From NCBI GenBank assembly GCA_039707655.1, contig CM077665.1:83887954-83951953 (forward strand): a stretch of 64,000 nucleotides of DNA, written 5' to 3'. Numbering within the stretch: the stretch's first letter is position 1; each line of letters opens with the position of its first letter. Positions 35,638 through 46,055 of this stretch are shown here, in pieces. Position numbers and translations under genes: made by a program. The notes below the pieces were generated by a model. It was not told the origin of the DNA. It saw only the letters and a program-made list of their open reading frames with translations, and made no database searches. Source of the stretch: Elymus sibiricus. Its lineage: Eukaryota > Streptophyta > Magnoliopsida > Poales > Poaceae.

Positions 35638-36260
35638 TGCTTGGTCGAACCGAACAAAAAATAAATTCTAAAGAGAGCTGAGCATGAAAACGACTTAGCT
35701 GGTTAATGTGCTCGGTGCGGTCCGGGGTTGTGGCGGGACAAAGACGTAGTCCTCGGCCTGGCCGAGGTCCCAGCCCCCAAGCCCGAGGTAACCGAGCGAA
35801 GAGCTCGGGTCGAGAAGTGGCAACGCAGCACGGTTGCTGCGGCGAGGCAAAGCCCCCGGTCCAGCCGAGGAGACAGAGTAGTTCGGCAGCGTGACGACGA
35901 AGCCCCCAGTTATCATGGGAAAAGGAAGTGTTGTTAACAAACAAACTTTTTTATTTAACATAAATATAATGCTCGGTAGAACCGAACAAAAATTTAGAAA
36001 TTTGAGCATTAAAGCGACTTAGCTGGTTAATGTGATCGGTGTTGACAACGCAGGCCGAGCTTATAGCGGGTCAAGGTCCCAGCCCCCAAGCCGGTCCCGA
36101 GGTGACCGAACGAGGAGTTCGGCACTCCGAAGTAGTGTCACGTCTCTGCCAATGTGGCGAGGCGAAGCCCCTGGTCCAGCTGAGGTGGTGGAGTAGGTCG
36201 GCAAGGTGCCGCCGGGGTGACCGCATGACGGCAGTCGAAGTCGATTTCCTGCACTCATAA
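35638..36260. repeat. 332-bp tandem duplication in Gypsy-3
   Basis: Two head-to-tail copies starting at 35638 and 35970 (TGCT[C/T]GGT..AACCGAACAAAAA), each containing GCGACTTAGCTGGTTAATGTG-like sequence and AAGCCCC..GTCCAGC.GAGG. Confidence 0.75.
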
Positions 36261-36499
36261 AATAGTGCAAGCCAGAAGTAATAACAAAGAAAGATAATAA
36301 TATATTTTTAAAAAAAATTCTTCTACTTAGTTAATTTAAGTGAAGCAAATAAGCAAAGGAATATGACCTGGGCGCCGAGGTGCCTGAACGAAGAGTTCGG
36401 CTTGACGAAGTGGCGACGCTGCGCGGTCGATGTGGCGAGATGAAGTCCTCGGTCCAGTTAATATGGCGAAGCTGTGATCGGCGGACGCCGAAGTCTCAT

Positions 36500-37020
36500 G
36501 CAGGTCGGCTGGTGACGCCGAAGTCTCATGCCAGCCGAGGTGTTGAAGCAGGTCGGCTGGTGATGCCGAAGTCCCCGGAGCAGGTTGATGAAGGGATGCC
36601 AAAGCCCCGGTCTAGCAGAGGTGACGGAGCAGGTTGGCTGGTGACGCTGAAGTATTAGGCCAGCCGAGGTGTTGAAGCAGGTCGGCTGGTGACGCCGAAG
36701 TCTCAGGCCAGCCGAGGTATCGAAGCAGGTCGGCTGGTGACGCCGAAGTCTCACGCCAGCCGAGGTGTCAAAGCTGGTCGGCTGGTGACGCCGAAGTCTC
36801 ACGCCAGCCAAGGTGTCGAAGCTGGTCGGCTGGTGACGCCGAAGTCTCATGCCAGCCGAGGTGTCGAAGCTGTTCGGCTGGTGACACCGATGTCTCCGGA
36901 GCGGGTTGATGAGGAGATGACGAACCCCTAGTCTAGCCGAGGTGTCGGGGCAGATCGGTAAGGTGACGCTAGAGCCCCATACCAGCCGACGTGTCAAAGC
37001 AGGTCGGCGTGGTGGACGTC
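36500..37020. repeat. 48-bp tandem array in Gypsy-3
   Basis: Nine main units start at 36500, 36548, 36629, 36677, 36725, 36773, 36821, 36869 and 36951, each beginning GC[A/T]GGTCGGCTGGTGACG. Seven are exactly 48 bp; two are extended to about 81 bp by the same insertion. 48 bp is 16 codons, so frames stay open on both strands. Confidence 0.9.
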
Positions 37021-37922
37021 GGCTTGAAAAAGTAACGGCGCGGCGATGCCTACACAGGTCGGAATTTGTGACGAGGTCAATGCTGGCTTGATGAAGCAAT
37101 GGAGCGCCCGACCCGTACAACCCGCGGATGACGAGGTTCGCTTGATGATTATTCGGCCCTCGCGATGCCGAACTCTTGGTCGGATGACCGAGATGATGAG
37201 AAAATTTCCTTCAAAGAGGACGTCCGACAACCCGTTCATGAAAAAGATGAACTCGGGTCGGATTCGTTTTCGCGCAGAAAATAGATCCAAAATTCATTGT
37301 ACTAATCGGATGTTTCCCGGAGTTTGGACCGTCGGATTGAGCCGAAATTTTGAGGGGTGATCGGTATGGGAATTCCGCAGCCGATGAATAGCGGGATCTT
37401 CCAAACGATGTCCGAGCTGGAAGCTGGACACCTCGCCCTAAACTCATCCCGATTCCCGTCCAGATTCGACAGGGCTCCAATATTTCGTAGATCGCCGTAG
37501 ATTCCTCCATCGGAATACGACGAAATTTTACGGGGTCATTAGAGACTCAATTCCGCACAGTTCCTCCAAAGCAATCGTCAAGGCGATGCTCGAGGAAGCG
37601 GGGACGACGAACACGAGTCGCTGTCCAGAAAAACTGCACGGTTGCTCGAGGACGATGTCAACATCGAGCCCCCGAGCTCCATGGATGATTTCTCTTGATC
37701 TTAATAGAGATCGGGGATGATGACGATGAAAGTATCCGTCCGATCTTGACGATCCGACACGGAGCGCGGTCCTCGGTCCAGCCGAGGTGACCAATCGAGC
37801 CGGCGACGAAGATGCCGACATCGACAACAAAGCTCGGTTCCAATGCGTAGATCGTGCCGGAGACGATCTAAATTCCCATCGCACCGCGGCGACTGCCAGC
37901 AGGCTCTCAATGAAAGCACCAA
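37021..37922 (-). other. Gypsy-3 leader region, non-coding
   Basis: Corresponds to the 5' leader on the minus strand. No gag similarity recognised. The primer site TGGTGCTTTCATTGAGAG lies at about 37904-37921. Confidence 0.6.
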
Positions 37923-38341
37923 TGTCGGTGTCAAATCCGGCATATCTCGTAGTAGGGGTCCTAAGCTAGGCGTCTTGGAACAATGGTAACATGGATACAG
38001 GATTTTACCCAGGTTCGGGCTCTCTCGAGGAGATAATACCCTACGTCCTGCTTTTGATTGTATTGATATGGGGTGTTGTATAGAGTACATGTATGTACCA
38101 CGAGATTATGAGATGTAATATATTATGATCTATTGACTAGCCTGGCCTCGGTTTATATATGCACCGTAGGCCTAGGGTTTACAGGAGTCCTTGTCTTGTG
38201 CGCCAAGTCTTGTGGAATCCTCCTTGTATTCGGCATGGGCTGCCCGAAGTGGCCCATTAGTGAATCATCACGGGGGTCCTCGGCCTGACCCACTGGTCGG
38301 GAGACGACGTGGTGAGTACCCCCTAGTCCAGGACACCGTCA
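37923..38341 (-). repeat. 5' LTR of Gypsy-3
   Basis: 419 bp, followed by target duplication GATAC. Confidence 0.93.
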
Positions 38342-38346
38342 GATAC

Positions 38347-38959
38347 GGCCCGCCATGGAATGTGAAAGTTTGGTGGAAAAAGGAATAAACTTTATTTTCT
38401 GTTTGGGAACCGCCTATGATATATCTAGCATGGAAAGTATTGTGAGTTACTTTGTTGTTTTCGTTGACAGGAAAAGCATGCCACGCAAAATATTTTTCTC
38501 TCTCAATTTAGAACTTTGAGCTCTGGCACCTCTACAAATCCCTACTTCCCTCTACGAAGGGCCTATCTATTTACTTTATGCAATTTTTATTTTTACTTTG
38601 AGTCTCCATCTTCTCTTATAAACACCAACTTGGGGGCACTATGATCGTGCTTGAGCATTGGGCATAACTAATATTTGAGTGTGTTTCATGAATGGATCAA
38701 TGATTGAGCATGATGGGCTAGGGATAACTTTCTTTAGTGTTGATATTTTGAAAGACATGGTTGCTTGTTGGCATGCTTGAGTATTGAAGTCATTATGTTA
38801 AAACTAGACTATTGCTTTGAATCATCTATAAGTCCAAATGTCCATGCTATATAAAAGAAAAGAATATGAGATGAAGATGTTAGGCAGCATTCCACATCAA
38901 AAATTCTGTTTTTATCATTTACCTACTCGAGGACGAGTAGGAATTAAGCTTGGGGATGC
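38347..38959 (+). other. Athila-1 3' internal region
   Basis: Non-coding. Ends with TACTCGAGGACGAGTAGGA, a short palindrome, then AAGCTTGGGGATGC, the polypurine-type primer directly before the 3' LTR. Confidence 0.7.
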
Positions 38960-40540
38960 TGATACGTCTCCAACGTATCTATAATTTTTGCTTGTTCCAT
39001 GTTGTTATATTATCATTCTTGGATGTTTTACAATCATTTTATAACAACTTTATATCATTTTTTGGAACTAACCTATTGACATAGTGCCAACGTGCCACTT
39101 GCAGTTTTTGCTTGTTTTTTACTTCGCAGAATATCAGTACCAAACGGAGTCCAATCGCGACGAAACTTTTTGGAGATTTTTTCTGGACCAGAAGACACCT
39201 AGTGGACCAAAGAAGAGCTAGGAAGGTGGGCTGTGGAGAGCACAACCCACCAGGGCGCGCCAGGGGGCCCTGGGCGCGCCCTGATGGGTTGTGCCCTCCA
39301 CGAGGCCCCTCTCCACCGCCTCTGATGCCTATAAATTCTCAAATATTCGGAAAACCCCAGGGGAGTTGACGAAACACAATTCCAGCCGCTGCAAGTTCCA
39401 GAACCTCGAGATCCAATCTAAACACTATCACAGAGGGGTTCATCTTCTTCATAGGTGCCTCTCCGATGATGCGTGAGTAGTCCACCATAGACCTACGGGT
39501 CCGTAGGCAGTAGCTAGATGGCTTCCTCTCTCTCTCTCTTATGATTCTCAATACAATGGTCTCTTGGAGATCTATTTGATGTAAACTTTTGCGGTGTGTT
39601 TGTTGGGATCCGATGAATTTTGAGTTCATGATCAGTTTCTATCCATGAATATTATTTGAGTGTTCTTTGATCTCTTATATGCATGATTACTTATAACCTC
39701 ATATTTTTTCTTTGAATCGTTGGTTTAGTTAGGCCGACTAGATCGATTTTTCTTGCCATGGGAAGAGGTGCTTTGTGATGGGTTCGATCTTGCGGTGTCC
39801 TTTCCCAGTGACAGAAGGGGCAGCAAGGCACGCATGTATCGTTTCCATTAAGGATAACAAGATGGGGTTTATTCCTACATGAATAGATCTTGTCTACATC
39901 ATGTCATCGTTCTTATTGCATTACTCCGTTTTTCCATGAACTTAATACACTAGATGCATGCTAAATAGCGGTCGATGTGTGGAGTAATAGTGGTAGATGC
40001 AGGCAGGAGTCGGTCTACTTATCTTGGACGTGATGCCTATATAATGATCATCGCCTTGGATATCGTCATGATTATTTGATCTTTTATCAATTGCCCAACA
40101 GTAATTTGTTCACCCACCGTGTGCTATACTCATGAGAGAAGCCACTAGTGAATCCTACGGCCCCCGGGTCTACTTTTCCAACATATTACTTTCCGATCTA
40201 TCTTTTTGCCTCTTTGTTTTCAGATCTACAAAACCAAAAACCCAAAAACATATTGCTGCACTTTTTATTTGCTCTTCTTATTTTGTGTTCTTGAGAGATC
40301 TATCTCTCCTATCTATCACTACCTAATCTATCTTTTTACCATAGAGAGATTGACAACCTCTCTTTCGCGTCGGGTTGCAAGTATTTGTTGTTTGTGTGCA
40401 GGTGTTGCTTATTGGGTGGTGGTGATCCTCCTACTGGTTCGATAACCTTGGTTTCATAACTATGGGAAATACTTACCGGCGCTGTGCTGCATCATCCCTT
40501 CCTCTTTGGGGAAATACCGACGCAGTCTCAAGCCACGTCA
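38960..40540 (+). repeat. 3' LTR of Athila-1
   Basis: 1581-bp copy of 28218-29806 ending ACGTCA, followed by TGGAG (40541-40545). Confidence 0.93.
39240..39294 (+). other. GC-rich hairpin in Athila-1 3' LTR
   Basis: Arms 39240-39260 and 39274-39294 pair at 20 of 21 positions; the 13-nt loop can pair further (CAGGG with CCCTG). Confidence 0.8.
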
Positions 40541-40920
40541 TGGAGTTGAACCAAGAAGTTTGTACGGGCAAGGAGATCGCCTACTTCGTGAAGATCTACC
40601 CATAGTGAGGCTAGTCCTTCGTGGACGGAAGCCGTTATGGAATAGTCAAGGTTGCTACTTCGTGGACCCTTATGGGTGGAGCCCTCCGTGAACTCTCGCG
40701 ACCGTTACCCTCCGTGGGTTGAAGACTCCATAAACGTGGATGTACGATAGCGCTACCTATCGGAACCACGGGAAAAATCCTAGCGTCTCCAAATTGCGTT
40801 TGATCTTACTATCTCTACTCTCTCTTACATGTGCTTGTCTTACTTTCCGCTGCTATACTTGTTGACTAGCATGTGTAGGGTGCATTAGACTTGTTATAAT
40901 TGCTAAAACTGCCCACCAAT
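40541..40920 (+). repeat. 3' LTR of Sirevirus-2, second part (truncated)
   Basis: Continues the LTR interrupted at 28217. Similarity to the Sirevirus-1 LTR ends near 40920 (CCCACCAATT), about 100 bp short of the LTR end, where Athila-2 internal sequence begins. Confidence 0.88.
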
Positions 40921-41710
40921 TATGTGACGAATAAAAATATAGCTCCAAGTAAGATATACCAATAGTGTTGAAGACGAAAGAGGGGATGCCTTCCGGGGCA
41001 TCCCCAAGCTTAGACGCTTGAGTCTTCCTTGGATATTGCTTTGGGGTGCCTTTGGCATCCCCAAGATTAGGTTATTGCCACTCCTTATTATCCTCATCTC
41101 GATATCTCACTCAAAACTTGAAAACTTCAATCACACAAAACTTAACGGAACTTCGTGAGATGAGTTAGTATAATAAATAAAGACCATTCACTTAGGTACT
41201 GTCAAGACAAGATTCATAATTGTTATCACATAATACCTACTATATTATATCATTCCCATAATTTATACCACTAAATATAAGCTATCGAAACACTAAAACA
41301 AGCAAACTGTGCAAGCAAAACAGAATCTGTCAAAAACAGAACATTCTGTGAAGATCTGAATTAAATCCATATTTCCCTATCTCTTAAAATTCTGAAAAAT
41401 AAGGAAAACGTGTAGACTTCTCATAGAAATACTATGTAAAAATTTCAGAATTTTTTGACGCTCCAGTAAAATAATATAAATTCTTTACTGGAGGCAAATG
41501 TTTCTGTTTTTGCACAAAATCAAATCAACAAGTATCCACACTACAAAGGCTTTACTTGGCACATTATTGAAATAAAAGACACGAAACATGATTAATGCAG
41601 TATCTTAATCATGTGAACAGTCAAAAACAAAAAGTAAAAGTGTTGGGTTGTCTCCCAACAAGCATTTTTCTTTAATGCCTTTTAGCTAGGCATGATGATT
41701 TCAATGATGC

Positions 41711-42496
41711 TCACATAAAAATAATAATTGGAACATGCAAGAGAGGATCATGAATCTCATGACAAGCACATTTAAGTCTAACCCACTTCCTATGCATAGG
41801 TATTTTGTGAGCAAACAATTTATGGGAGCAAGAATCAACTAGCATAGGAAGGCAAAACAAGCATAACTTCAAAACTTTGAACACATAGAGGGAAAACTTG
41901 ATATTATTGCAATTCCTGCAAGCATATGTTCCTCCCTCATAATAATTTTCAGTAGCATCATGAAGGAATTTCACAATATAACTATCACATAAAGCATTCT
42001 TTTCATGATCTACAAGCATAGAAAATTTATTACTCTCCACATAAGCATATTTCTTCTCATTCATAATAGTGGGAGCAAACTCAACAAAATATCTATCATG
42101 TGACACTTGATTGTCATAACCAAATTGAAAATTAAAACCATGATGATAAGTTTCATGGTTATCATTACTCATTATATCATACGTGTCATCACCATAATCA
42201 TCATAAATAGGAGGCATGCAATCATCAAAATAAATTTGCTCATCAAAACTTGGGGGACAAAAAATATCATGTTCATCAAACATAGCGTCCCCAAGCTTGT
42301 GGCTTTGCATATCATTAGCATCATGGATATTCATAGAATTCATACTAGCAATATTGCTATCATGCTCATCATTCAAGGAATTCTCAATAAGTAGTTTCAT
42401 AAATTCTTCCTCTACCAATTGAGCACAATTTTCCGAACCATTATTTTCACGAAAGACATTAAAAAGACGAAGCAATTGAGGCAATCTAAACTCCAT
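41711..42496 (-). CDS. acidic ORF of Athila-2, function unknown
   Basis: 261 codons, the longer relative of 30096-30671. The central part is almost the same (SLNDEHD.N.ASMNS.NIHD, FDEQIY.DDCMPPIYDD). The N-terminus is different (MEFRLPQLLRLFNVF). The C-terminal 90 residues, absent from Athila-1, are Cys/His-rich (CRNCNNIKF, CLFCLPMLVDSCSH, HKIPMHRKWVRLKC). No known domain recognised. Size differences from Athila-1 in the central part are whole codons. It lies where gag would be; there is no capsid or zinc-knuckle pattern that I can assign. Confidence 0.6.
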   Translation of the reverse strand: MEFRLPQLLRLFNVFRENNGSENCAQLVEEEFMKLLIENSLNDEHDSNIASMNSMNIHDANDMQSHKLGDAMFDEHDIFCPPSFDEQIYFDDCMPPIYDDYGDDTYDIMSNDNHETYHHGFNFQFGYDNQVSHDRYFVEFAPTIMNEKKYAYVESNKFSMLVDHEKNALCDSYIVKFLHDATENYYEGGTYACRNCNNIKFSLYVFKVLKLCLFCLPMLVDSCSHKLFAHKIPMHRKWVRLKCACHEIHDPLLHVPIIIFM

Positions 42497-42587
42497 TTTT
42501 TGTAGTTTTTATAAATCCAAACTAGTGAAAAACAAGAAATTAAAAGATTTAATTGCAAGATCTAAAGATATACCTTCAAGCATTCAC

Positions 42588-42606
42588 CTCCCCGGCAACG
42601 GCGCCA
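42588..42606 (-). other. primer binding site of Athila-2
   Basis: Minus strand TGGCGCCGTTGCCGGGGAGG, tRNA-Asp type, about 11 bp from the LTR end. Confidence 0.88.
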
Positions 42607-42616
42607 GAAAAGAGCT

Positions 42617-43674
42617 TGATGTCTACTACACAACTTTATTCTTGTAGACTTGTGTTGGGCCTCCAAGCGTATAGTTTTGTAGGACAGTAGCAATTTTTCC
42701 CACAAGTGGATGACCTAAGGTTTATCAATCCGTGGGAGGTGTAGGATGAAGATGGTCTCTCTCAAGCAACACTGCAATCAAATACAAGAAATCTCTTGTG
42801 TCCCCAACACACCCAATACAATGGCAAATTGTGTAGGTGCACTAGTTCGGCGAAGAGACGGTGATACAAGTGCAATGTGGATGGTAGATATAGGTTTTTG
42901 TAATCTGAAAAATATAAAAACAACAAGGTAACAAATAGTAAACAGCGAGCAAAACTTTATATAAATGCTTGGAAATAAGGCCTAGGGTTCATACTTTCAC
43001 TAGTGCATTCTCTCAGCAATGCTAACATAATAGGATCATATGATCATCCCTCAACGTGCAACAAAGAATCACTCAAAAGTTCCTATCTAGCGGAGAACAT
43101 AAGATGAAATTGTTGTAGGTAGTAGAACCACCTCAAAGTTATCCCTTCCGATCAATCTATTAGGCTATTCCTATAGGTGTCACAAACAACCCTAGAGTTC
43201 ATACAAAAATACAACGTATGATACATATCAATCAACCCTAATGTCACCTAGATACTCCTGTGTCACCACAAGTATCCGTGGGTTAATTATTCGACATGCA
43301 TCAAACAATTTCGGATTCATCATATTCAATCCAACATAAAGAACTTCAAAGAGTACCCCAAGATTTCTATCGGAGAAGGTAGGAAAAGAACGTGCAATCA
43401 ACCCCTATGCATAGATCCCCAAGGTCACCGGAATCCGCAAGTTGATGACATAACATATATCAGGTGGATCAATAGAATACCCCATTGTCACTATGAGTAT
43501 CTGCATGCAAGACATACATCAAGTGTTCTCAAATACAAAATATTCAATCCGACACAACGGAATCTTAAAGGGAAAGATTCAATTTATCACAACAAGATAG
43601 CAAGGGAAGAACACCATATGATCCACCTATATTAACAAAGCCCGTGATACATCAAGATCGTGCCATCTCAAGAA

Positions 43675-43720
<46 letters not shown>

Positions 43721-44300
43721 AACACATAGCTACTGGTACATACCCTCAGCCCCGAGGGTGAACTACTCTCTCCTCGTCATGGCCTCCGCCGGGATGATGA
43801 AGATGGCCACCGGTGATGGTTTCCCCTCTCCGGCAGAGTACTGAAAAGGCTCCAGATGGGTTTTTCTTTGACACGGAGAGTTACGGCGGCGGAGCGGAAG
43901 TTCTAGGTTAACTTTTGGAGGTTTTGGTATTTATAGGATTTTTCAGCGTTGGAATCACGTAAAACGGAATTACGTGGGGACCACGACCCAACAGGGCGCC
44001 ACCAGGGGCTGGGCCGCGCCCTGTTGGGTCGTGCCTCCCTGGCAGCCCTCCTCTGGTGGTTCTTCACTCCAATGTTGCTCATATGTTCCAAAAAAATCAT
44101 CAAAAGTTTCGGGCAATTCCGAGAACTTTCATTTTCTGCACAAAAAACGAGACCACGGTAATTCTATTGAAAACAACGTCAGTCCTGGTTAGTTCTAATT
44201 AAATCATAAAAGGTGCATCAAAACCATATAAAAGTATTGTAAACATAGGCAAATATGGCATGAATACTTCATAAATTATCGATACATTGGAGACGTATCA
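42617..44300 (-). repeat. 5' LTR of Athila-2
   Basis: 1684 bp, TG...CA bounded. Contains a (GA)n run of about 40 bp at 43678-43718 and a perfect hairpin at 43982-44033. No target duplication can be tested because the other end is lost. Confidence 0.88.
43982..44033 (-). other. GC-rich hairpin in Athila-2 LTR
   Basis: Arms 43982-43998 and 44017-44033 are perfect 17-bp complements (CACGACCCAACAGGGCG). It lies about 267 bp into the LTR, as in Athila-1. Confidence 0.85.
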
Positions 44301-44894
44301 GTGCTCGTCGTGCAGATCTTGTGGTCAATGCCGATGAAAGAGAGAGAGAGTGGATAGAGGGGAGAGTGAGCGGTGAGAGAAGGGTGAAGGGAGTTAAGGT
44401 GCCGCTTTAGGAACCAGCCCGGTGTCTTCCGCGTGTCCCCGTGTGTGTAGCCGCCTCTACCCACGTGTGCCCCCTCGCATCGCTCGAGCATGGCTCTCAA
44501 AAACTGACTTATTTGAGCGTGCCTCCAGAACCAGGCTGAGAGTGCTTTAGGAAGCGTGCTATGCAGGCTGAACAGTATTTGCACACCACCAAACGGGCCA
44601 AAGTCTTCAAAATTCGCATCCAGCGGCCCTGACTGAGGTTGGTGCAGGTAACCAAACAGACCATAAAATGCCCACAAATATCAGGGTCGAATGTTCCAAA
44701 TAATTTTAGCCACTCATAGACGAAATAAATTTGAGGTGAGACGAACTCTTAAGCTTATTTTTTGTATAAAATCGAAATAGTCAATGCATGGTAACAATGC
44801 ACACTAATATTTTTGTGTGATCTTAAACAGAATAACAAAGTCCAAAAAGAATGCAAAATGTATTCAAAAACAAAACGAATCCAAAACTAAAGCT
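44301..44894. other. unassigned sequence
   Basis: No gene recognised. A short GA-rich run at 44338-44350. Two CCAAAC motifs (44587 ACCAAACGGGCC, 44648 ACCAAACAGACC) resemble subterminal motifs of small TIR elements, but no matching ends were found. Confidence 0.4.
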
Positions 44895-45188
44895 TTAAAT
44901 GGTGCCTAAAAGACCCACGCAATGGAAATGCACTACCCTTCTTTTAAATACATTACTTGATTTTAAAAAGATGAAGGATATCCCTTGCTCAATGTAACAC
45001 ACCATGAAATTATTAATGCAACCTCCAAACATCCTGCTGGCCAACTCGGTCTTGATGATTTTCATAGCTAAGAAGGTCGTTTCAACTTTTGTCGTCGCTA
45101 CCGATAGTAGCAATGCCAATGAGTATCGCGTCATGCAGCCGTCCGCTCGGCCACAACTACCACTAAGCACGCCTTGCGCGGCTACCAC
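44895..45188 (-). pseudogene. hAT transposase C-terminal dimerisation fragment
   Basis: About 97 codons matching the end of plant hAT (zinc-finger MYM/TTF-type) transposases. LLLSVATTKVETTFLAMKII corresponds to the conserved 'LPVATATVERSFSAMK' block. It is followed by FMVCYIEQGISF and a FKRRVVHF tail like the usual 'F..MK.RRV.F' end. The DDE core and BED finger are absent and no TIRs are seen, so this is a decayed 3' fragment. The reading frame has survived over the fragment. Confidence 0.7.
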
Positions 45189-46055
45189 TCCTTGCGCCGT
45201 GTCTCAAACACTCAGTGGCATGAACCCACCGACCATGGCCCCGCCGTCCTTCTAGTCATGGTTGTCGCCACCGTCACGCCAGCTAGGGTTCTTCTGTGTG
45301 TGTCTGTCGCTTTGGCTGAGACCTAATAGGTTGTGAGGGTTGGCTTTTTTTTTAGAAAAAGGCTGAGATGGTAGGTTGGCTTCCTGCATGTGGTGCTGAA
45401 TCCTGACTTGGCTCCATCGTTTGCACAAAACCAATTTGGCGCTTGTAGCGAGTTACACGCTTTTATTTTTGCCAACTAGCGCACAACCTCTCATTCACTT
45501 TCAATTCACTTGGGCCGGCCCGTTAAACATTTTTGAAAGTCATCTTCGTTTTGGTTTTGGCAAGCTTCCCTAAGCTTCCCAGGGAGGTTTTGGAAAATTT
45601 GTTGAAGATTCCAGTCCGGGTTTTTCCTTTTTTATAGATGGTTTTTATTCTTTTTGCTTCTTTCCGGTTGTCTCTCAGTTTTTTTCTTTTTTCTTTCAAA
45701 TTCATGAACTATTTTCAATTCGCAATTTTTTTCTATATTTGTGAACTTTCAAGTTGTGAAGAAGCTCTTCGGCTCATTGTCGGGCCGGCCCATGTAGCAG
45801 GGCGCGCCTATGTCTCGCTTAAGGTGAGGCCTATGTCTCAACGAGACATGTGGTTGGCTCGCGTGAAGCTAGATCCACACCGGGCCGGCCGAACGTGCGG
45901 GAGGACACATGCCTCAAAAGGACTCATTTTCATTCACTATTTTTATACATATTTTCTATTTTTGTCCATTATTTTCTTTACTTTTGTTTATACTTTCAAA
46001 TACTAGTGAAATGTTATATATATTAGAAAACCATGTATATACTTTTCCAAAAATA
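45189..46055. other. unassigned AT-rich sequence with GGGCCGGCCC motifs
   Basis: No coding sequence. GGGCCGGCCC-type palindromes at 45511 and 45783, and GGCCGGCC at 45883. With a similar motif at 49058 they suggest a degenerate DNA transposon spanning about 45450-49140, split by the LINE. Confidence 0.4.

Larger units (their letters stand above)
32768..38341 (-). mobile_element. Gypsy-3, coding-free (LARD-like) element
   Basis: 5574 bp with 419-bp LTRs (32768-33186, 37923-38341) beginning TGTCGGTGTC and ending CACCGTCA. It is flanked by GATAC (32763-32767, 38342-38346). The primer site beside the right LTR is identical to that of Gypsy-1/2, and the minus-strand tract ending GGGGGCTAC lies beside the left LTR, so transcription is on the minus strand. 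The 4.7-kb interior has no recognisable gag or pol; it is built largely from direct repeats. The LTRs differ at about 11 of 419 positions. Confidence 0.92.
28218..40540 (+). mobile_element. Athila-1 (Sabrina-like Gypsy), complete but non-autonomous
   Basis: LTRs at 28218-29806 and 38960-40540, both beginning TGATACGTCTCCAA. The primer site TGGCGCCGTTGCCGGG lies 12 bp after the 5' LTR, and a polypurine-type AAGCTTGGGGATGC precedes the 3' LTR. It is flanked by TGGAG on both sides. It contains one acidic ORF of unknown role and no gag, protease, RT or integrase. Gypsy-3 interrupts it. The LTRs differ by a few percent, more than those of Sirevirus-1. The Sabrina label is from memory of the LTR start and the LTR length of about 1.6 kb. 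Confidence 0.92.
23642..40920 (+). mobile_element. Sirevirus-2, 3' half (interrupted by Athila-1)
   Basis: 5'-truncated Copia element: RT-RNase H (23642-25083), a 2-kb 3' region with many polypurine tracts, and a 3' LTR split into 27152-28217 and 40541-40920. The LTR matches the Sirevirus-1 LTRs along its length. Gag and integrase are absent from the window. The LTR lacks its last 100 bp, where Athila-2 begins. Confidence 0.85.
40921..44300 (-). mobile_element. Athila-2 (Sabrina-like Gypsy) remnant with 5' LTR
   Basis: Minus-strand relative of Athila-1: 5' LTR at right (42617-44300), primer site, one ORF, then internal sequence matching 31600-31700 of Athila-1 in reverse complement. It is cut at 40921, with no 3' LTR. 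Its LTR shares the TGATACGTCTCC start with Athila-1 but the downstream half is different, so it is a distinct subfamily. Confidence 0.88.

Noticed and set aside
36458..37120. 220-codon minus-strand open frame with a repeated peptide
   Set aside because: It is a by-product of the 48-bp tandem array; the plus strand is equally open.
42746..42931. Short plus-strand frame in the Athila-2 LTR
   Set aside because: Antisense to the LTR and short; common in all copies of this LTR type.
44276..44677. 133-codon minus-strand frame next to the Athila-2 LTR
   Set aside because: Starts inside the LTR and has no recognisable motif; likely chance.
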